A DNA stretch of 34,333 bases from assembly GCA_021163085.1 (NCBI GenBank), contig JAGGXL010000066.1:1-34333 (forward strand), written 5' to 3'. Source of the DNA: Thermodesulfobacterium sp. Lineage in GTDB: Bacteria > Desulfobacterota > Thermodesulfobacteria > Thermodesulfobacteriales > Thermodesulfobacteriaceae. The notes under the pieces were generated by a model, which worked only from the letters and a program-made list of their open reading frames with translations, did not search any database and was not told the DNA's origin. Below are positions 8,740 through 17,234 of this stretch, in pieces. Within the stretch, counting starts at the first letter, position 1; each line of letters begins with the position of its first letter. The translations under genes were made by a program, and so were the position numbers.

Positions 8740-9621
8740 TTAACAAATTTTTCTTTCATTTACAAAGCTAATTAAAACCTCTTTTAAAGCAGGATTTTTT
8801 ATAGCGTAATGTAGAACTGTTTTAAAAAAACCTTCTTTATTCCCTGTATCAAACCTTTCCCCCTCAAATAGATATCCATAGACTTCATAACCATTATCTA
8901 TCATTAACTGAATAGCATCAGTCAATTGGTATTCTCCCTGAACTTTGGGGATTTTTTTCAGAAATTCAAAAATAACAGGAGAAAAAATATATCTTCCTAT
9001 AATAGCTAAATTGGAAGGTGCCTCTTCTGGAGATGGTTTTTCCACCACCTTCTTTATTTTTATTAAATTATTTCCTACTCTCTCTCCATCAATAACTCCA
9101 TACCTATGAATATCCTTTTTTGGAACCTCCTCAACTGCAATGATACTGTGATTTTGAGTTTGATTTGAAAGAAGATTGTAAACATCGATCATTTGTTTTA
9201 AACAGGGGGTTTCTGCATCAACAAGATCATCTCCTAAAACAACTGCAAAAGGCTCATTTTCTACAGCTCTTTCAGCCATAAGTATAGCATGACCGAGTCC
9301 CTCAGGAACTTTTTGACGCACTTCTATTAAATGCTTTATTTTTTCTTCTACTTCTTCTACCTTTTTGAGAAGCTCTAATTTATTCCTTTCTTTCAAAAAA
9401 CTTCTTAAACTCAAATTTGTATCAAAGTAGTCAATAATTCCTCCCTTTCCTTGAGAAATAATAAATATAAGAGTATTTATTTCTGAAAATATAATCTCAT
9501 CAACTACATATTCAATAGTAGGTCTATCAATTATATTGAGAAGCTCCTTTGGTACAACTTTGGTAATGGGAAGCATCCTTGTGCCAAGTCCAGCAACAGG
9601 GATTACTGCTTTCCTTACCAT
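8740..9621 (-). CDS. galU: UTP--glucose-1-phosphate uridylyltransferase
   Basis: A 293-residue nucleotidyltransferase, the usual GalU length, making UDP-glucose for cell-surface polysaccharides and glycosylation. It shows GLGTRMLP (11-18) for nucleotide binding, VPKELL, EVRQKVPEGLGHAI for uridine and sugar recognition, VVLGDDLVD with the metal-binding Asp, VEKPSPEEAPSNLAI and RFDTGNKEGF near the C-terminus. It ends immediately before priA and starts 24 bp after the receiver-like gene. The start is preceded by GGAGG on the minus strand at about 9629-9633. Confidence 0.94.
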   Translation of the reverse strand: MVRKAVIPVAGLGTRMLPITKVVPKELLNIIDRPTIEYVVDEIIFSEINTLIFIISQGKGGIIDYFDTNLSLRSFLKERNKLELLKKVEEVEEKIKHLIEVRQKVPEGLGHAILMAERAVENEPFAVVLGDDLVDAETPCLKQMIDVYNLLSNQTQNHSIIAVEEVPKKDIHRYGVIDGERVGNNLIKIKKVVEKPSPEEAPSNLAIIGRYIFSPVIFEFLKKIPKVQGEYQLTDAIQLMIDNGYEVYGYLFEGERFDTGNKEGFFKTVLHYAIKNPALKEVLISFVNERKIC

Positions 9622-9645
9622 AAAAAAACCTCCTCTATGTATAAC

Positions 9646-10104
9646 TTAAAAATCTTCTTTTAATTTTTCGTAAGATGATTTGAAATCTTTATATAAACTG
9701 GACCAATATTGAGATGCTTTTTGATATACTCTTTTAAAATCAGAAATATGGTCTTCAGAAATAACTAAGTTAGCACTTAATAAAAATGTTTCCTTAGGAT
9801 CAAGTGTTTTTGTTTTAGGTAGTATGTAAATTAAAAATATTTCTCTTCTTTTTTCAACAGGAAGTTTTTCATTTAAAAATTCTCCCAACTCCTTTATTTC
9901 TTCTAATTTTTTTGCTCCTATAATTACCATACTTACTGGGGCTATTTTACACCAATAAATAAGATCCTCGAGATTTTTTATTTCTTTGATTTCAAAATTT
10001 TCATACAAATGTTTCTTAATTATATCAAAGTTCGAATCCAAATTACAATAAATCAAGCAAAGAGGCTTCTCTATAAGATAATCTTGATATTCCGCTTTTT
10101 TCAT
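9646..10104 (-). CDS. hypothetical protein, possibly degenerate receiver fold, in the pilT operon
   Basis: A 152-residue protein that I do not recognise by sequence. Hydrophobic strands alternate with helices (LCLIYCN, SMVIIGAK, IFLIYIL, ANLVISED), a pattern that resembles a CheY-like receiver without conserved acidic or Lys residues. The C-terminal 40 residues are charged and helical (SQYWSSLYKDFKSSYEKLK). Its ATG overlaps the stop of the second pilT gene by four bases (ATGA), implying coupled translation and a probable accessory role in type IV pilus retraction. That role is inferred from context only. Confidence 0.6.
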   Translation of the reverse strand: MKKAEYQDYLIEKPLCLIYCNLDSNFDIIKKHLYENFEIKEIKNLEDLIYWCKIAPVSMVIIGAKKLEEIKELGEFLNEKLPVEKRREIFLIYILPKTKTLDPKETFLLSANLVISEDHISDFKRVYQKASQYWSSLYKDFKSSYEKLKEDF

Positions 10105-11264
10105 TTAACTCCCTTTTCGCCCAGTTCCAAAAAGGGCATCGGTTCTTCTTTGCTTTTTTGCTTCTTTATTAAATCTATCTCCCTGTCTACTCTGTCCCTT
10201 CTGAGAGCATGAGCAATAGCTATATCTTCTTCTATAAGTCCTTTTTTATAAAGATCTATCAGATCCTGATCAAAAGTTCTCATTCCAAAAGGACTACCCT
10301 GAGTCATTACATTATAAAAAGTTCTTTCTTCATTTTCTCCACTCATAATTATTTCTCTGGCTCTTAAGTTATTATATAAAATATCAAAAATAGGTATTCT
10401 CCCGCCACCAATCTTGGGAAGCAATTTTTGCCCTATAATCCATCTTAAAGAACCTGCTAATCTGTGTCTTATAGTTCTTTCTTCCTCAGAGTGATAAAAA
10501 CCTATAATTCTGTTAACTGTATGTGATGCTCCTATGGTATGAAGGGTTGAAAAAACCAAATGCCCAGTCTCCGCTGCAGTTAAAGCTATATCCATAGTTT
10601 CTCTATCACGGATTTCACCAACCAGTATAACATGAGGAGCTTCTCTCAATGCTGCTCTTAAACCTTCTGCAAAAGAACTAAAATCTGTTCCGAGTTCTCT
10701 TTGATTAATAGTTGCTTTTATTGGTTTATGAATATATTCAATCGGATCTTCTAAGGTAATTATATGAACATGTTCGTTTTTATTTATTTCATTAAGTATA
10801 GCAGCCAGTGTTGTAGTTTTACCCTGTCCTGTAGCACCTGTCACAAGAACTATTCCATATTTTTCCTGAGCAATTTTATAAAACACCTCAGGTAGTCCTA
10901 ATTCTTCTATAGATCTGACTCTGCTTTCCAGTTTTCTCATTACAATATTATAAGTTCTCTGACGAGAAAATATGTTAACCCTAAATCTTGTTTCATCATC
11001 TAAAAAATATGAAAGATCGGCATACCCATCTTTTAAAAGTTTTTTAAAGAGATGAGGTCTATCTTTGAGAATACTAAATGCTATGATCTCGGTCTGAAAG
11101 GGAGAAAGCTTTTCAACAGGAAAATCTTCTAAATAAACTGATTTTATTCTTCCATATACCATTATCTGAAAAGGATAACCGGAAAGAATGAGTATATCAG
11201 AAATTCCCTCCTCCAGATGCGCCAGCTTGTAAATCAAGTCTTCTATTTCGATTTCAGTAAGCAT
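10101..11264 (-). CDS. type IV pilus retraction ATPase, PilT/PilU family (second copy)
   Basis: A 387-residue secretion-superfamily ATPase. It has an N-terminal PAS-like lobe, Walker A GATGQGKT (143-150), Asp box TLEDPIEYIH, Walker B HVILVGEIRD and a His box TGHLVFSTLHT. Walker A differs from the common GPTGSGKS: Ala replaces Pro and Gln replaces Ser, while Lys and Thr are kept. The C-terminal extension (from about residue 350) is longer and more charged than in the neighbouring pilT, like PilU. It lies 3 bp after pilT. It most likely modulates retraction with PilT; a separate twitching or uptake role is possible. Confidence 0.85.
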   Translation of the reverse strand: MLTEIEIEDLIYKLAHLEEGISDILILSGYPFQIMVYGRIKSVYLEDFPVEKLSPFQTEIIAFSILKDRPHLFKKLLKDGYADLSYFLDDETRFRVNIFSRQRTYNIVMRKLESRVRSIEELGLPEVFYKIAQEKYGIVLVTGATGQGKTTTLAAILNEINKNEHVHIITLEDPIEYIHKPIKATINQRELGTDFSSFAEGLRAALREAPHVILVGEIRDRETMDIALTAAETGHLVFSTLHTIGASHTVNRIIGFYHSEEERTIRHRLAGSLRWIIGQKLLPKIGGGRIPIFDILYNNLRAREIIMSGENEERTFYNVMTQGSPFGMRTFDQDLIDLYKKGLIEEDIAIAHALRRDRVDREIDLIKKQKSKEEPMPFLELGEKGVK

Positions 11265-11267
11265 ATT

Positions 11268-12359
11268 TTATCCCGGTATCTCAGTAAAATCAACAACTTC
11301 TTTATTTTGAACAAATGGTAAAAATCTACTTTTATCTATAGCCTTAATAAAAGCTTCCTCAGGACTTATCCATCTATTGTTTAAATAGTTCATAATACAA
11401 TCATCAAGTGACATCATTCCAAATTTTTTACCTGTCTGAATAAGAGAAGGAATTTGATGAACTTTATTTTCTCTTATAAGATTTCTTATAGCAGGAGTAG
11501 CGATCATTATTTCAGTTGCAACTATTCTTCCTACCTTGTCAATTCTTTTAAACATAGTTTGAGAAATAACCGCCCTTAAAGCTTCAGATAAAGAAACTCT
11601 TATCTGATCTCTCTCCTGAGGAGGAAAAGCATCTATTATTCTGCTTATAGTTTGAGCAGCACCAATAGTATGAAGAGTGGAAAACACCAGATGCCCGGTA
11701 AGAGCTGCTTCAATAGTAAGTGCTATAGTTTCCAAATCACGCATTTCACCTACTAAGATTATATCCGGATCTTCTCTTAAAGCCGCTCTTAAAGCTTTGG
11801 CAAAACTCTTTGTATGAACTCCTATTTCTCTCTGATTAATTAAGCAATTTCTAGGTTCATGTACAAATTCAATAGGATCTTCAATAGTGATAATATGATC
11901 ATAACGCATTCTATTGGCATAATCTATAATAGCTGCGAGTGTAGTAGATTTACCAGATCCTGTAGGACCAGTAACCAAAACAAGCCCTCTGGGAAGCAGT
12001 GCAAGTTTATTTAAAAGTTGAGGAAGCCCTAACTCTTCTACAGTTTTTATTTTGTTAGGAATAAGTCTAAAAGCTGCTGCAATACCCCTTCTCTGCCGAA
12101 AATAGTTTACTCTAAACCTTGCAAGCCCAAAAATTTCATATCCGAAATCAACTTCTCCTTCTTCTTCAAATTTCTTTAAAATTTCTTCTGGAGCTATTTC
12201 ATAAAGCATTTCTCTTAATTCATCTTCTTCCAATACTTTGTATTTTACTCTTTGAAGTTCTCCATGAATTCTCAAAAGTGGAGGATTACCTGCTGAAAGA
12301 TGAAGGTCAGAAGCCTGAGTCTCAACCATTAGTTTGAAAAAAGGATCAAGTTTAGCCAT
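11268..12359 (-). CDS. pilT: type IV pilus retraction ATPase PilT
   Basis: A 363-residue hexameric ATPase that depolymerises type IV pili at the inner membrane. The N-terminal ASDLHLSAGNPPLLRI, Walker A GPTGSGKS (131-138), ITIEDPIEFVH, Walker B ILVGEMRD (201-208) and TGHLVFSTLHT are all canonical. An AIRNLIRENKVHQI segment matches the conserved PilT C-terminal helix region. It is the first gene of the long minus-strand run. No clear Shine-Dalgarno sequence precedes its ATG, and the promoter-like sequence lies so close that the message may be almost leaderless. Confidence 0.94.
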   Translation of the reverse strand: MAKLDPFFKLMVETQASDLHLSAGNPPLLRIHGELQRVKYKVLEEDELREMLYEIAPEEILKKFEEEGEVDFGYEIFGLARFRVNYFRQRRGIAAAFRLIPNKIKTVEELGLPQLLNKLALLPRGLVLVTGPTGSGKSTTLAAIIDYANRMRYDHIITIEDPIEFVHEPRNCLINQREIGVHTKSFAKALRAALREDPDIILVGEMRDLETIALTIEAALTGHLVFSTLHTIGAAQTISRIIDAFPPQERDQIRVSLSEALRAVISQTMFKRIDKVGRIVATEIMIATPAIRNLIRENKVHQIPSLIQTGKKFGMMSLDDCIMNYLNNRWISPEEAFIKAIDKSRFLPFVQNKEVVDFTEIPG

Positions 12360-12368
12360 ATTTTAAAA

Positions 12369-12396
12369 TTTATAGTAAAATTCTCATAAAAGTCAA
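12369..12396 (-). promoter_or_regulatory. putative promoter of the pilT-to-aroA gene run
   Basis: Reading the minus strand, TTGACT (12396-12391) is followed after 16 bp by TATAAA (12374-12369). Both resemble sigma70 elements. The predicted start would be about 12362, only a few bases before the pilT ATG, which has no visible ribosome site, so a leaderless or very short leader is suggested. The next 12 genes follow with gaps of at most 36 bp. Confidence 0.5.
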
Positions 12397-12421
12397 TATT
12401 GTAAAATTATGGAAAAAGATT

Positions 12422-12856
12422 TTACAAAGTTTTTTCCACACCACTTTCTACATGAACTTCCATAGCTTTTGTAATACAAACAGCAACACAGAATTCACAA
12501 GCTGTGCATTTTTGAGGATCAAAAATAACTTTAAAAGACTCTCTATCTACATAAAGAGCATGGGTAGGACATACTGCTGTGCAGTTTCCACAATGAATAC
12601 AGTTTTCTTCATTCTTAATTATTTGCTGCTCTAAGGGTTTTACTTCAACACCTATTTTTTTCAAATACTCCAAACCCTTTTTAACCTTTTCTGGTGTTCC
12701 CTCTAACTCCATTACCATAATTCCTTCTTTACCAGGAGTTATAGTTGCTTTTAAAATATTAAAAATTAATCCATACTCCTTAACTAAATTGTAAACTATG
12801 GGTTTATCTACAACTTCCGAAGGGAATTTTAAATATAGTCCCTTTTTATATACCAT
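12422..12856 (-). CDS. NIL-domain / 2[4Fe-4S] ferredoxin
   Basis: A 144-residue two-domain protein. Residues 1-75 match the NIL domain (the ligand-binding domain also found at the C-terminus of methionine ABC transporter ATPases). Residues about 84-140 form a bacterial-type ferredoxin with two CxxCxxC...CP/CI clusters: CIHCGNCTAVCP and CTACEFCVAVC. In archaea and anaerobes such NIL-Fer proteins have been linked to homocysteine formation from aspartate semialdehyde together with a DUF39 partner. No DUF39 gene is here; instead the neighbour 18 bp upstream is a YcaO-TPR protein. A redox role in sulfur transfer is my inference. Confidence 0.88.
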   Translation of the reverse strand: MVYKKGLYLKFPSEVVDKPIVYNLVKEYGLIFNILKATITPGKEGIMVMELEGTPEKVKKGLEYLKKIGVEVKPLEQQIIKNEENCIHCGNCTAVCPTHALYVDRESFKVIFDPQKCTACEFCVAVCITKAMEVHVESGVEKTL

Positions 12857-12874
12857 TCTAAAACCTCCTTATTT

Positions 12875-14617
12875 TCAGTTTTTAACATTAAGAAATGCTT
12901 CACAATATTCTAATCCTCTTTTAGCCATATTCAATTCCGGGTCGATTTCGAGAGCTTTTTTAAAGTAAACTTGGGCAACAGGTAAATAATTGAGAGCTTT
13001 TAAACAGTACCCTATATTAGCATAATCAATAGCTGAAGCTGGATTTAGATCTATCGCCCTCGAAAATGCTTCCATAGCTTTTAAATAGTCTCCAAGTTTA
13101 TAATAAGCCCTTCCTATAATATTGTAAAGCTCTGGAACTTCATTTATCTCTAAAGCCATTTCCACTATACTTATTACCTTTTCATATTCTCCCTTTATAA
13201 AATAGGTATCTGCAAGATGAGAAAATATCGCTATTCTATCTCCATCTGGCGGAGAAAACTGCAACGCCTTTTCATAGCAACCAATGGCATCTTCTTCTTT
13301 GCCCATAGCTTTGTAAATATTTCCCAAATACGCCCATAGATAATACCTGCCTTTTATCTCCTTTATAAGCTCCTCCAAGAAAGACCTCATTTTTTCTTTT
13401 GACAAATATAGATTTGCAGTTCGTATCATCTGATAAAGATAAGAAATACGGGTCCTTTTTCTAAAAAGGATACCGGGAATAATAGCATAAACAGCGGGAA
13501 TATTAAGCTGAGGATGGGTAATATCCACCAAATAAACTTCATATCCAAACTCTTTTAATTTTCGAGACAGGTTAACCAATTCTTCTACATGGTCTTCGGA
13601 ATACATATTGGGAAGCTCCTCAAGGTTGACTTCGTAAGAATACTCAATCACATTTTTAGCTTCTTCTAAGTTACGAAATTTAGGTAGTCCACTTTCTACA
13701 TATTTTCCTTCTGTATCAAAGTCTCCCGCAAGCTGAGCTACCTCAGTTAAAGCTCTTGTTAATGCCCTTTCAGGAGAAGTTGCAGTTCCTGCTGCATATA
13801 CTATTTCGCTTCTTTCAGGATATGTAGAAGGATCCATAGCCATTACCGCTACTGTAGGAACTGACATACCAAAAGTCATATCTCTTATCCATAATTTTAT
13901 ATTAAGCCTCTCATAACATTTCAACAAATTTTCCGCTTCGCCTTTAATAGATTCTCTTCTAATAGCAGGCATAAGGGTGTTCTTTCTTATTGATAAAGCA
14001 TTGGTATGTCTTTCTATTAACTCACATATAGCTTGCACAGAAGCCTCTGGATATGTATTTCCCCCTGCAGAACCATTGTATTCGTAAAGAAGCCAGAACC
14101 AATGGAAAGGAACAAGTTTTTCTTTTCCTGTTCTTGGCTCATAAGCTCTAATAAAATAAAAAGGAAGCTTTTTTAAATACTTAATAGCTATTTTCTTTAC
14201 CTCCTCAGATTCCTCATCTTCTACTGAGTTCAAAAATATCTCAAAAGGAATAGCGTGTTCTTCCAACTCTTCAAAAGTGCTCACAATACCATTTTTCTTA
14301 ATTTCTTTATAAAAAGAAAATAGAGAAAATCTTTCCACTAACTCCATAAGAGCACTTGCTTGAGAAAGTAGTTCAGTGCTTCCTTTACCCATCTGTTTAA
14401 AATTCCCTGTAATTTTCTGTCCATCTACATCATAAAGGCTTAAATAAACAGGTATTCCCAATCTTCCTTTATCAATTTTTTTAAGTCCTTTGTAAATCTT
14501 CATCCCAGCAGATTTAAGTCTTTCTTCTATTTCCTTTACCGTTTCTTCAGGAAACTTGGCTTTATCTGCTATAACCTTTCTTGAACTACTTAAAAATTTT
14601 TTAGACAACCCCTCCAT
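12875..14617 (-). CDS. YcaO-domain protein with C-terminal TPR repeats
   Basis: A 580-residue protein. About residues 60-390 form a YcaO domain, an ATP-dependent activator of amide bonds: GSAGGNTYPEASVQAICELIERH (in part) and GTATSPERALTRALTEVAQ are typical nucleotide and magnesium-binding segments. From about 415 to 575 there are TPR units (YYLWAYLGNIYKAMGKEEDA, IYNIIGRAYYKLGDYLKAM and similar). E. coli YcaO has about the same length and a helical-repeat tail, and has been tied to RimO-dependent methylthiolation of ribosomal protein S12; other YcaO proteins make thioamides or azolines. No precursor peptide is nearby, so a housekeeping sulfur role with the ferredoxin is favoured. The start is preceded by GAGAGGGAGAT. 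Confidence 0.85.
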   Translation of the reverse strand: MEGLSKKFLSSSRKVIADKAKFPEETVKEIEERLKSAGMKIYKGLKKIDKGRLGIPVYLSLYDVDGQKITGNFKQMGKGSTELLSQASALMELVERFSLFSFYKEIKKNGIVSTFEELEEHAIPFEIFLNSVEDEESEEVKKIAIKYLKKLPFYFIRAYEPRTGKEKLVPFHWFWLLYEYNGSAGGNTYPEASVQAICELIERHTNALSIRKNTLMPAIRRESIKGEAENLLKCYERLNIKLWIRDMTFGMSVPTVAVMAMDPSTYPERSEIVYAAGTATSPERALTRALTEVAQLAGDFDTEGKYVESGLPKFRNLEEAKNVIEYSYEVNLEELPNMYSEDHVEELVNLSRKLKEFGYEVYLVDITHPQLNIPAVYAIIPGILFRKRTRISYLYQMIRTANLYLSKEKMRSFLEELIKEIKGRYYLWAYLGNIYKAMGKEEDAIGCYEKALQFSPPDGDRIAIFSHLADTYFIKGEYEKVISIVEMALEINEVPELYNIIGRAYYKLGDYLKAMEAFSRAIDLNPASAIDYANIGYCLKALNYLPVAQVYFKKALEIDPELNMAKRGLEYCEAFLNVKN

Positions 14618-14705
14618 ATCTCCCTCTCAAAGGATTTAATTTTGAGAAAATGTATAGTATAATTTTAAATTAATTTTCTAAAATATTATATCTTGATTTT
14701 AAAAA
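14618..14705. promoter_or_regulatory. divergent intergenic region ycaO / mnmA
   Basis: An 88-bp very AT-rich spacer between two divergent genes, so it should contain both promoters. TATAAT occurs on the plus strand at 14658-14663 and TATACT on the minus strand at about 14661-14656, so -10 elements for both directions may overlap. No convincing -35 at standard spacing was found for either. Confidence 0.35.
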
Positions 14706-15728
14706 ATGAAAATAGGGATTGCCTTAAGTGGTGGGATAGATAGTGCAATTGCCGCTTATAAGTTAAAAGAAGAAGGACATCAAATTATAGGAATAACTTT
14801 TGAACTATTTCACTCCCAAAAAAAAACAATTGACCAAGCAAAATATATTGCTTCCTTATTAAACCTCCCTCATCACATTTTAGACCTAAAAAAAACTTTT
14901 GAAAAAGAAATTATCTCTTATTTTGTAAATTCATATGCTAAGGGTACTACTCCCAATCCATGTGCCTGGTGTAATAAAAAAATAAAATTTGGGAAAGTTT
15001 TGGAGTTTGCCATAAAAAATCTTAAAGTAGAAAAATTTGCTACAGGACATTATGTAAAAACAGAAAAATATAAAGGAAGGATTCTTCTCCAAAAAGCAAA
15101 GTATAAAAGTAAAGATCAATCTTATTTTTTAGCTTTGATAGATTCTGAAATAATTCCCTTTTTACTTTTCCCCTTGGGTGATTTCACCAAAAAGGATGTT
15201 AATGCTTTGGGAAAAAAGTTGTTTCGCTTTGTGAACTATAAAGAATCACAGGATATTTGTTTTTTAAAAAATAAATCTTTAAAAAATTTTCTCTCTACTT
15301 ATCTTCCGGAAAAAAAGGGAGTGGTTGTTTATAAAAATAAAGTAGTAGGAACTCATCCCGGGATCCAATGGTTTACTGTGGGGCAAAGAAAAGGGCTTGG
15401 CATTCCACTTGGAAAACCTTTGTATATTGTTGAACTGGATTTTAAAGAAAATAAAATCATTTTAGGTGAAGAAAAAGATCTTTTCTCTAAGGGACTTGTT
15501 CTGGAAAATTTAAATTTTCATCTTCCTCTAAATCTGTGGACTAACCCATCTGCTCAAATAAGGTATAAATCTTCTATAAATAAAGTTAAAGACATAGTTA
15601 AAGTTAATGGAGAATATAAAGTTTTATTTGAAACCCCTGTAAAAGGTGTAACTCCTGGACAGATATGTGCCTTTTACGAAGGTAAATTTTTACTGGGAGG
15701 AGGGGTAATAAAAAAGCCAATAAAGTAA
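14706..15728 (+). CDS. mnmA: tRNA-specific 2-thiouridylase MnmA
   Basis: A 340-residue PP-loop enzyme that adenylates U34 of Lys, Glu and Gln tRNAs and inserts sulfur. PP-loop SGGIDS (8-13; more commonly SGGVDS) opens the protein. The catalytic cysteines are C86 in TPNPCAWCNKKIKFG and C185 in ESQDICFL. ATGHYVK, KDQSYFLA and FTVGQRKGLGIP are family landmarks. It also has the C-terminal beta-barrel region ending at GVTPGQICAFYEGKFLLGGG. It is slightly shorter than E. coli MnmA (368) but intact. It is divergent from ycaO and followed by the gatB promoter. Confidence 0.94.
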   Translation: MKIGIALSGGIDSAIAAYKLKEEGHQIIGITFELFHSQKKTIDQAKYIASLLNLPHHILDLKKTFEKEIISYFVNSYAKGTTPNPCAWCNKKIKFGKVLEFAIKNLKVEKFATGHYVKTEKYKGRILLQKAKYKSKDQSYFLALIDSEIIPFLLFPLGDFTKKDVNALGKKLFRFVNYKESQDICFLKNKSLKNFLSTYLPEKKGVVVYKNKVVGTHPGIQWFTVGQRKGLGIPLGKPLYIVELDFKENKIILGEEKDLFSKGLVLENLNFHLPLNLWTNPSAQIRYKSSINKVKDIVKVNGEYKVLFETPVKGVTPGQICAFYEGKFLLGGGVIKKPIK

Positions 15729-15748
15729 AGACTTTATAAAAGCTAAGG

Positions 15749-15777
15749 TTGACAGAATTTAGAAAAAATTGTAAGAT
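15749..15777 (+). promoter_or_regulatory. sigma70-type promoter of the gatB operon
   Basis: A perfect -35 TTGACA (15749-15754), a 17-bp spacer and -10 TAAGAT (15772-15777) lie between mnmA and gatB. The predicted start is near 15784. A ribosome site (GAGGAGA, 15792-15798) precedes the gatB ATG at 15804. Confidence 0.75.
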
Positions 15778-15803
15778 TTTTATTTTAAAAAAGAGGAGAC
15801 GCT

Positions 15804-17234
15804 ATGGAATTTGAAGCAATTATTGGATTAGAAGTTCATGCTCAACTAAGTACTCAAACTAAAATGTTTTGCTCCTGTTCCACTAAATTTGGTAATCCTC
15901 CTAATACACAGGTGTGTCCAGTTTGTACAGGGCTCCCTGGTGTGCTTCCTGTCATAAATAAAAAGGCAGTAGAATATGCTCTAAAGCTTGCTTTGGCACT
16001 AAACTGTAAGATAAATTTAAATTCTATAATGGCTCGTAAAACTTATTTTTATCCCGACCTTCCTAAAAACTATCAAATTTCCCAATATGAAATACCTATT
16101 GCAGAGGGAGGAGCCATTGAAATAGAAGTAAACGGTAAAAAGAAGAAAATCAATTTAGTAAGAATTCATATGGAAGAAGACGCAGGAAAATTAATACATG
16201 ACGAAAAAAAACCTTACTCTTATGTGGATTTCAATAGGGCCGGAGTGCCTCTTCTTGAAATTGTAAGCACTCCAGAAATCTCTTCACCAGAAGAAGCAGT
16301 AGTTTATTTAAAAACCTTAAGAAGAATTTTAAGATATCTTGGAATATGTGACGGAAACATGGAAGAAGGAAGTTTAAGATGCGATGCCAATGTTTCAGTA
16401 AGACCTAAGGGAAGCACTAAATTTGGAACCAAGGTTGAACTTAAAAATATGAACTCTTTCAAACATGTAGAAAGGGCTTTAAGTTACGAAATAAAAAGGC
16501 AAACAGGTCTTCTTTTGGAAGGTAAAAGAATTGTTCAGGAAACGAGACTTTACGATGAAGCTACTCAAACTACTCGTCCCATGAGAGGAAAAGAGGAAGC
16601 TCATGATTATTGCTATTTCCCTGATCCAGACCTTATAGAAATTCAAGTAGAAAAGGATTTTCTTGAAAAAATTAAAAATGGATTGCCAGAATTACCCGCG
16701 GAGAAAAAAGAAAGATTTTTAAAAACCTATAATTTAACACCTTATGAAGTTGACATTCTCATTGAGGAAAAGAACTTGGCTGATTTTTTTGAAAAAACAG
16801 TAAAAATTTATCCCAACCCTAAGGCAATATCCAATTTTATGTTAACAGAAGTTCTTAGATACTTAAATCGTGATGGAAAAGACATTAGTGAGACCAGTTT
16901 AACACCAGAAAATCTGGCTCAACTTCTTGAACTGGTTGAAAAAGGAATAATTTCTATAACTATTGCAAAACAAATATTTCCTGAGGTGTACGAAAAAGGT
17001 TATGAACCAAAAAGAATTGTAGAAGAAAGGGGGCTTGTGCAAGAAAGCTCTGAAGATAAGTTAAAATCTGTTTGTGAAGAAGTTTTAGCAGAAAATCCCA
17101 AAGAGGTAGAAAAATATAAAGCCGGTAAAAAAGGAGTTATAGGATTTTTTGTTGGCCAGGTTTTGAAAAAAACGCAGGGAAAAGCAAACCCCAAAGTGGT
17201 AAATAAAATTTTAACCGAACTTTTAGAAAAATGA
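15804..17234 (+). CDS. gatB: Asp/Glu-tRNA(Asn/Gln) amidotransferase subunit B
   Basis: A 476-residue GatB, the tRNA-binding and kinase subunit that turns Glu-tRNA(Gln) or Asp-tRNA(Asn) into the amidated form. It starts with the signature AIIGLEVHAQLSTQTKMFC. Zinc-type cysteines lie in CSCS and CPVCTGLPG. ARKTYFYPDLPKNYQISQYE, RIHMEEDAGK, VDFNRAGVPLLEIV and GSLRCDANVS follow. The helical and YqeY-like tail ends at KVVNKILTELLEK. The length is normal. The stop overlaps the mtnA start (ATGA). GatA and GatC are not in the window. Confidence 0.96.
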   Translation: MEFEAIIGLEVHAQLSTQTKMFCSCSTKFGNPPNTQVCPVCTGLPGVLPVINKKAVEYALKLALALNCKINLNSIMARKTYFYPDLPKNYQISQYEIPIAEGGAIEIEVNGKKKKINLVRIHMEEDAGKLIHDEKKPYSYVDFNRAGVPLLEIVSTPEISSPEEAVVYLKTLRRILRYLGICDGNMEEGSLRCDANVSVRPKGSTKFGTKVELKNMNSFKHVERALSYEIKRQTGLLLEGKRIVQETRLYDEATQTTRPMRGKEEAHDYCYFPDPDLIEIQVEKDFLEKIKNGLPELPAEKKERFLKTYNLTPYEVDILIEEKNLADFFEKTVKIYPNPKAISNFMLTEVLRYLNRDGKDISETSLTPENLAQLLELVEKGIISITIAKQIFPEVYEKGYEPKRIVEERGLVQESSEDKLKSVCEEVLAENPKEVEKYKAGKKGVIGFFVGQVLKKTQGKANPKVVNKILTELLEK

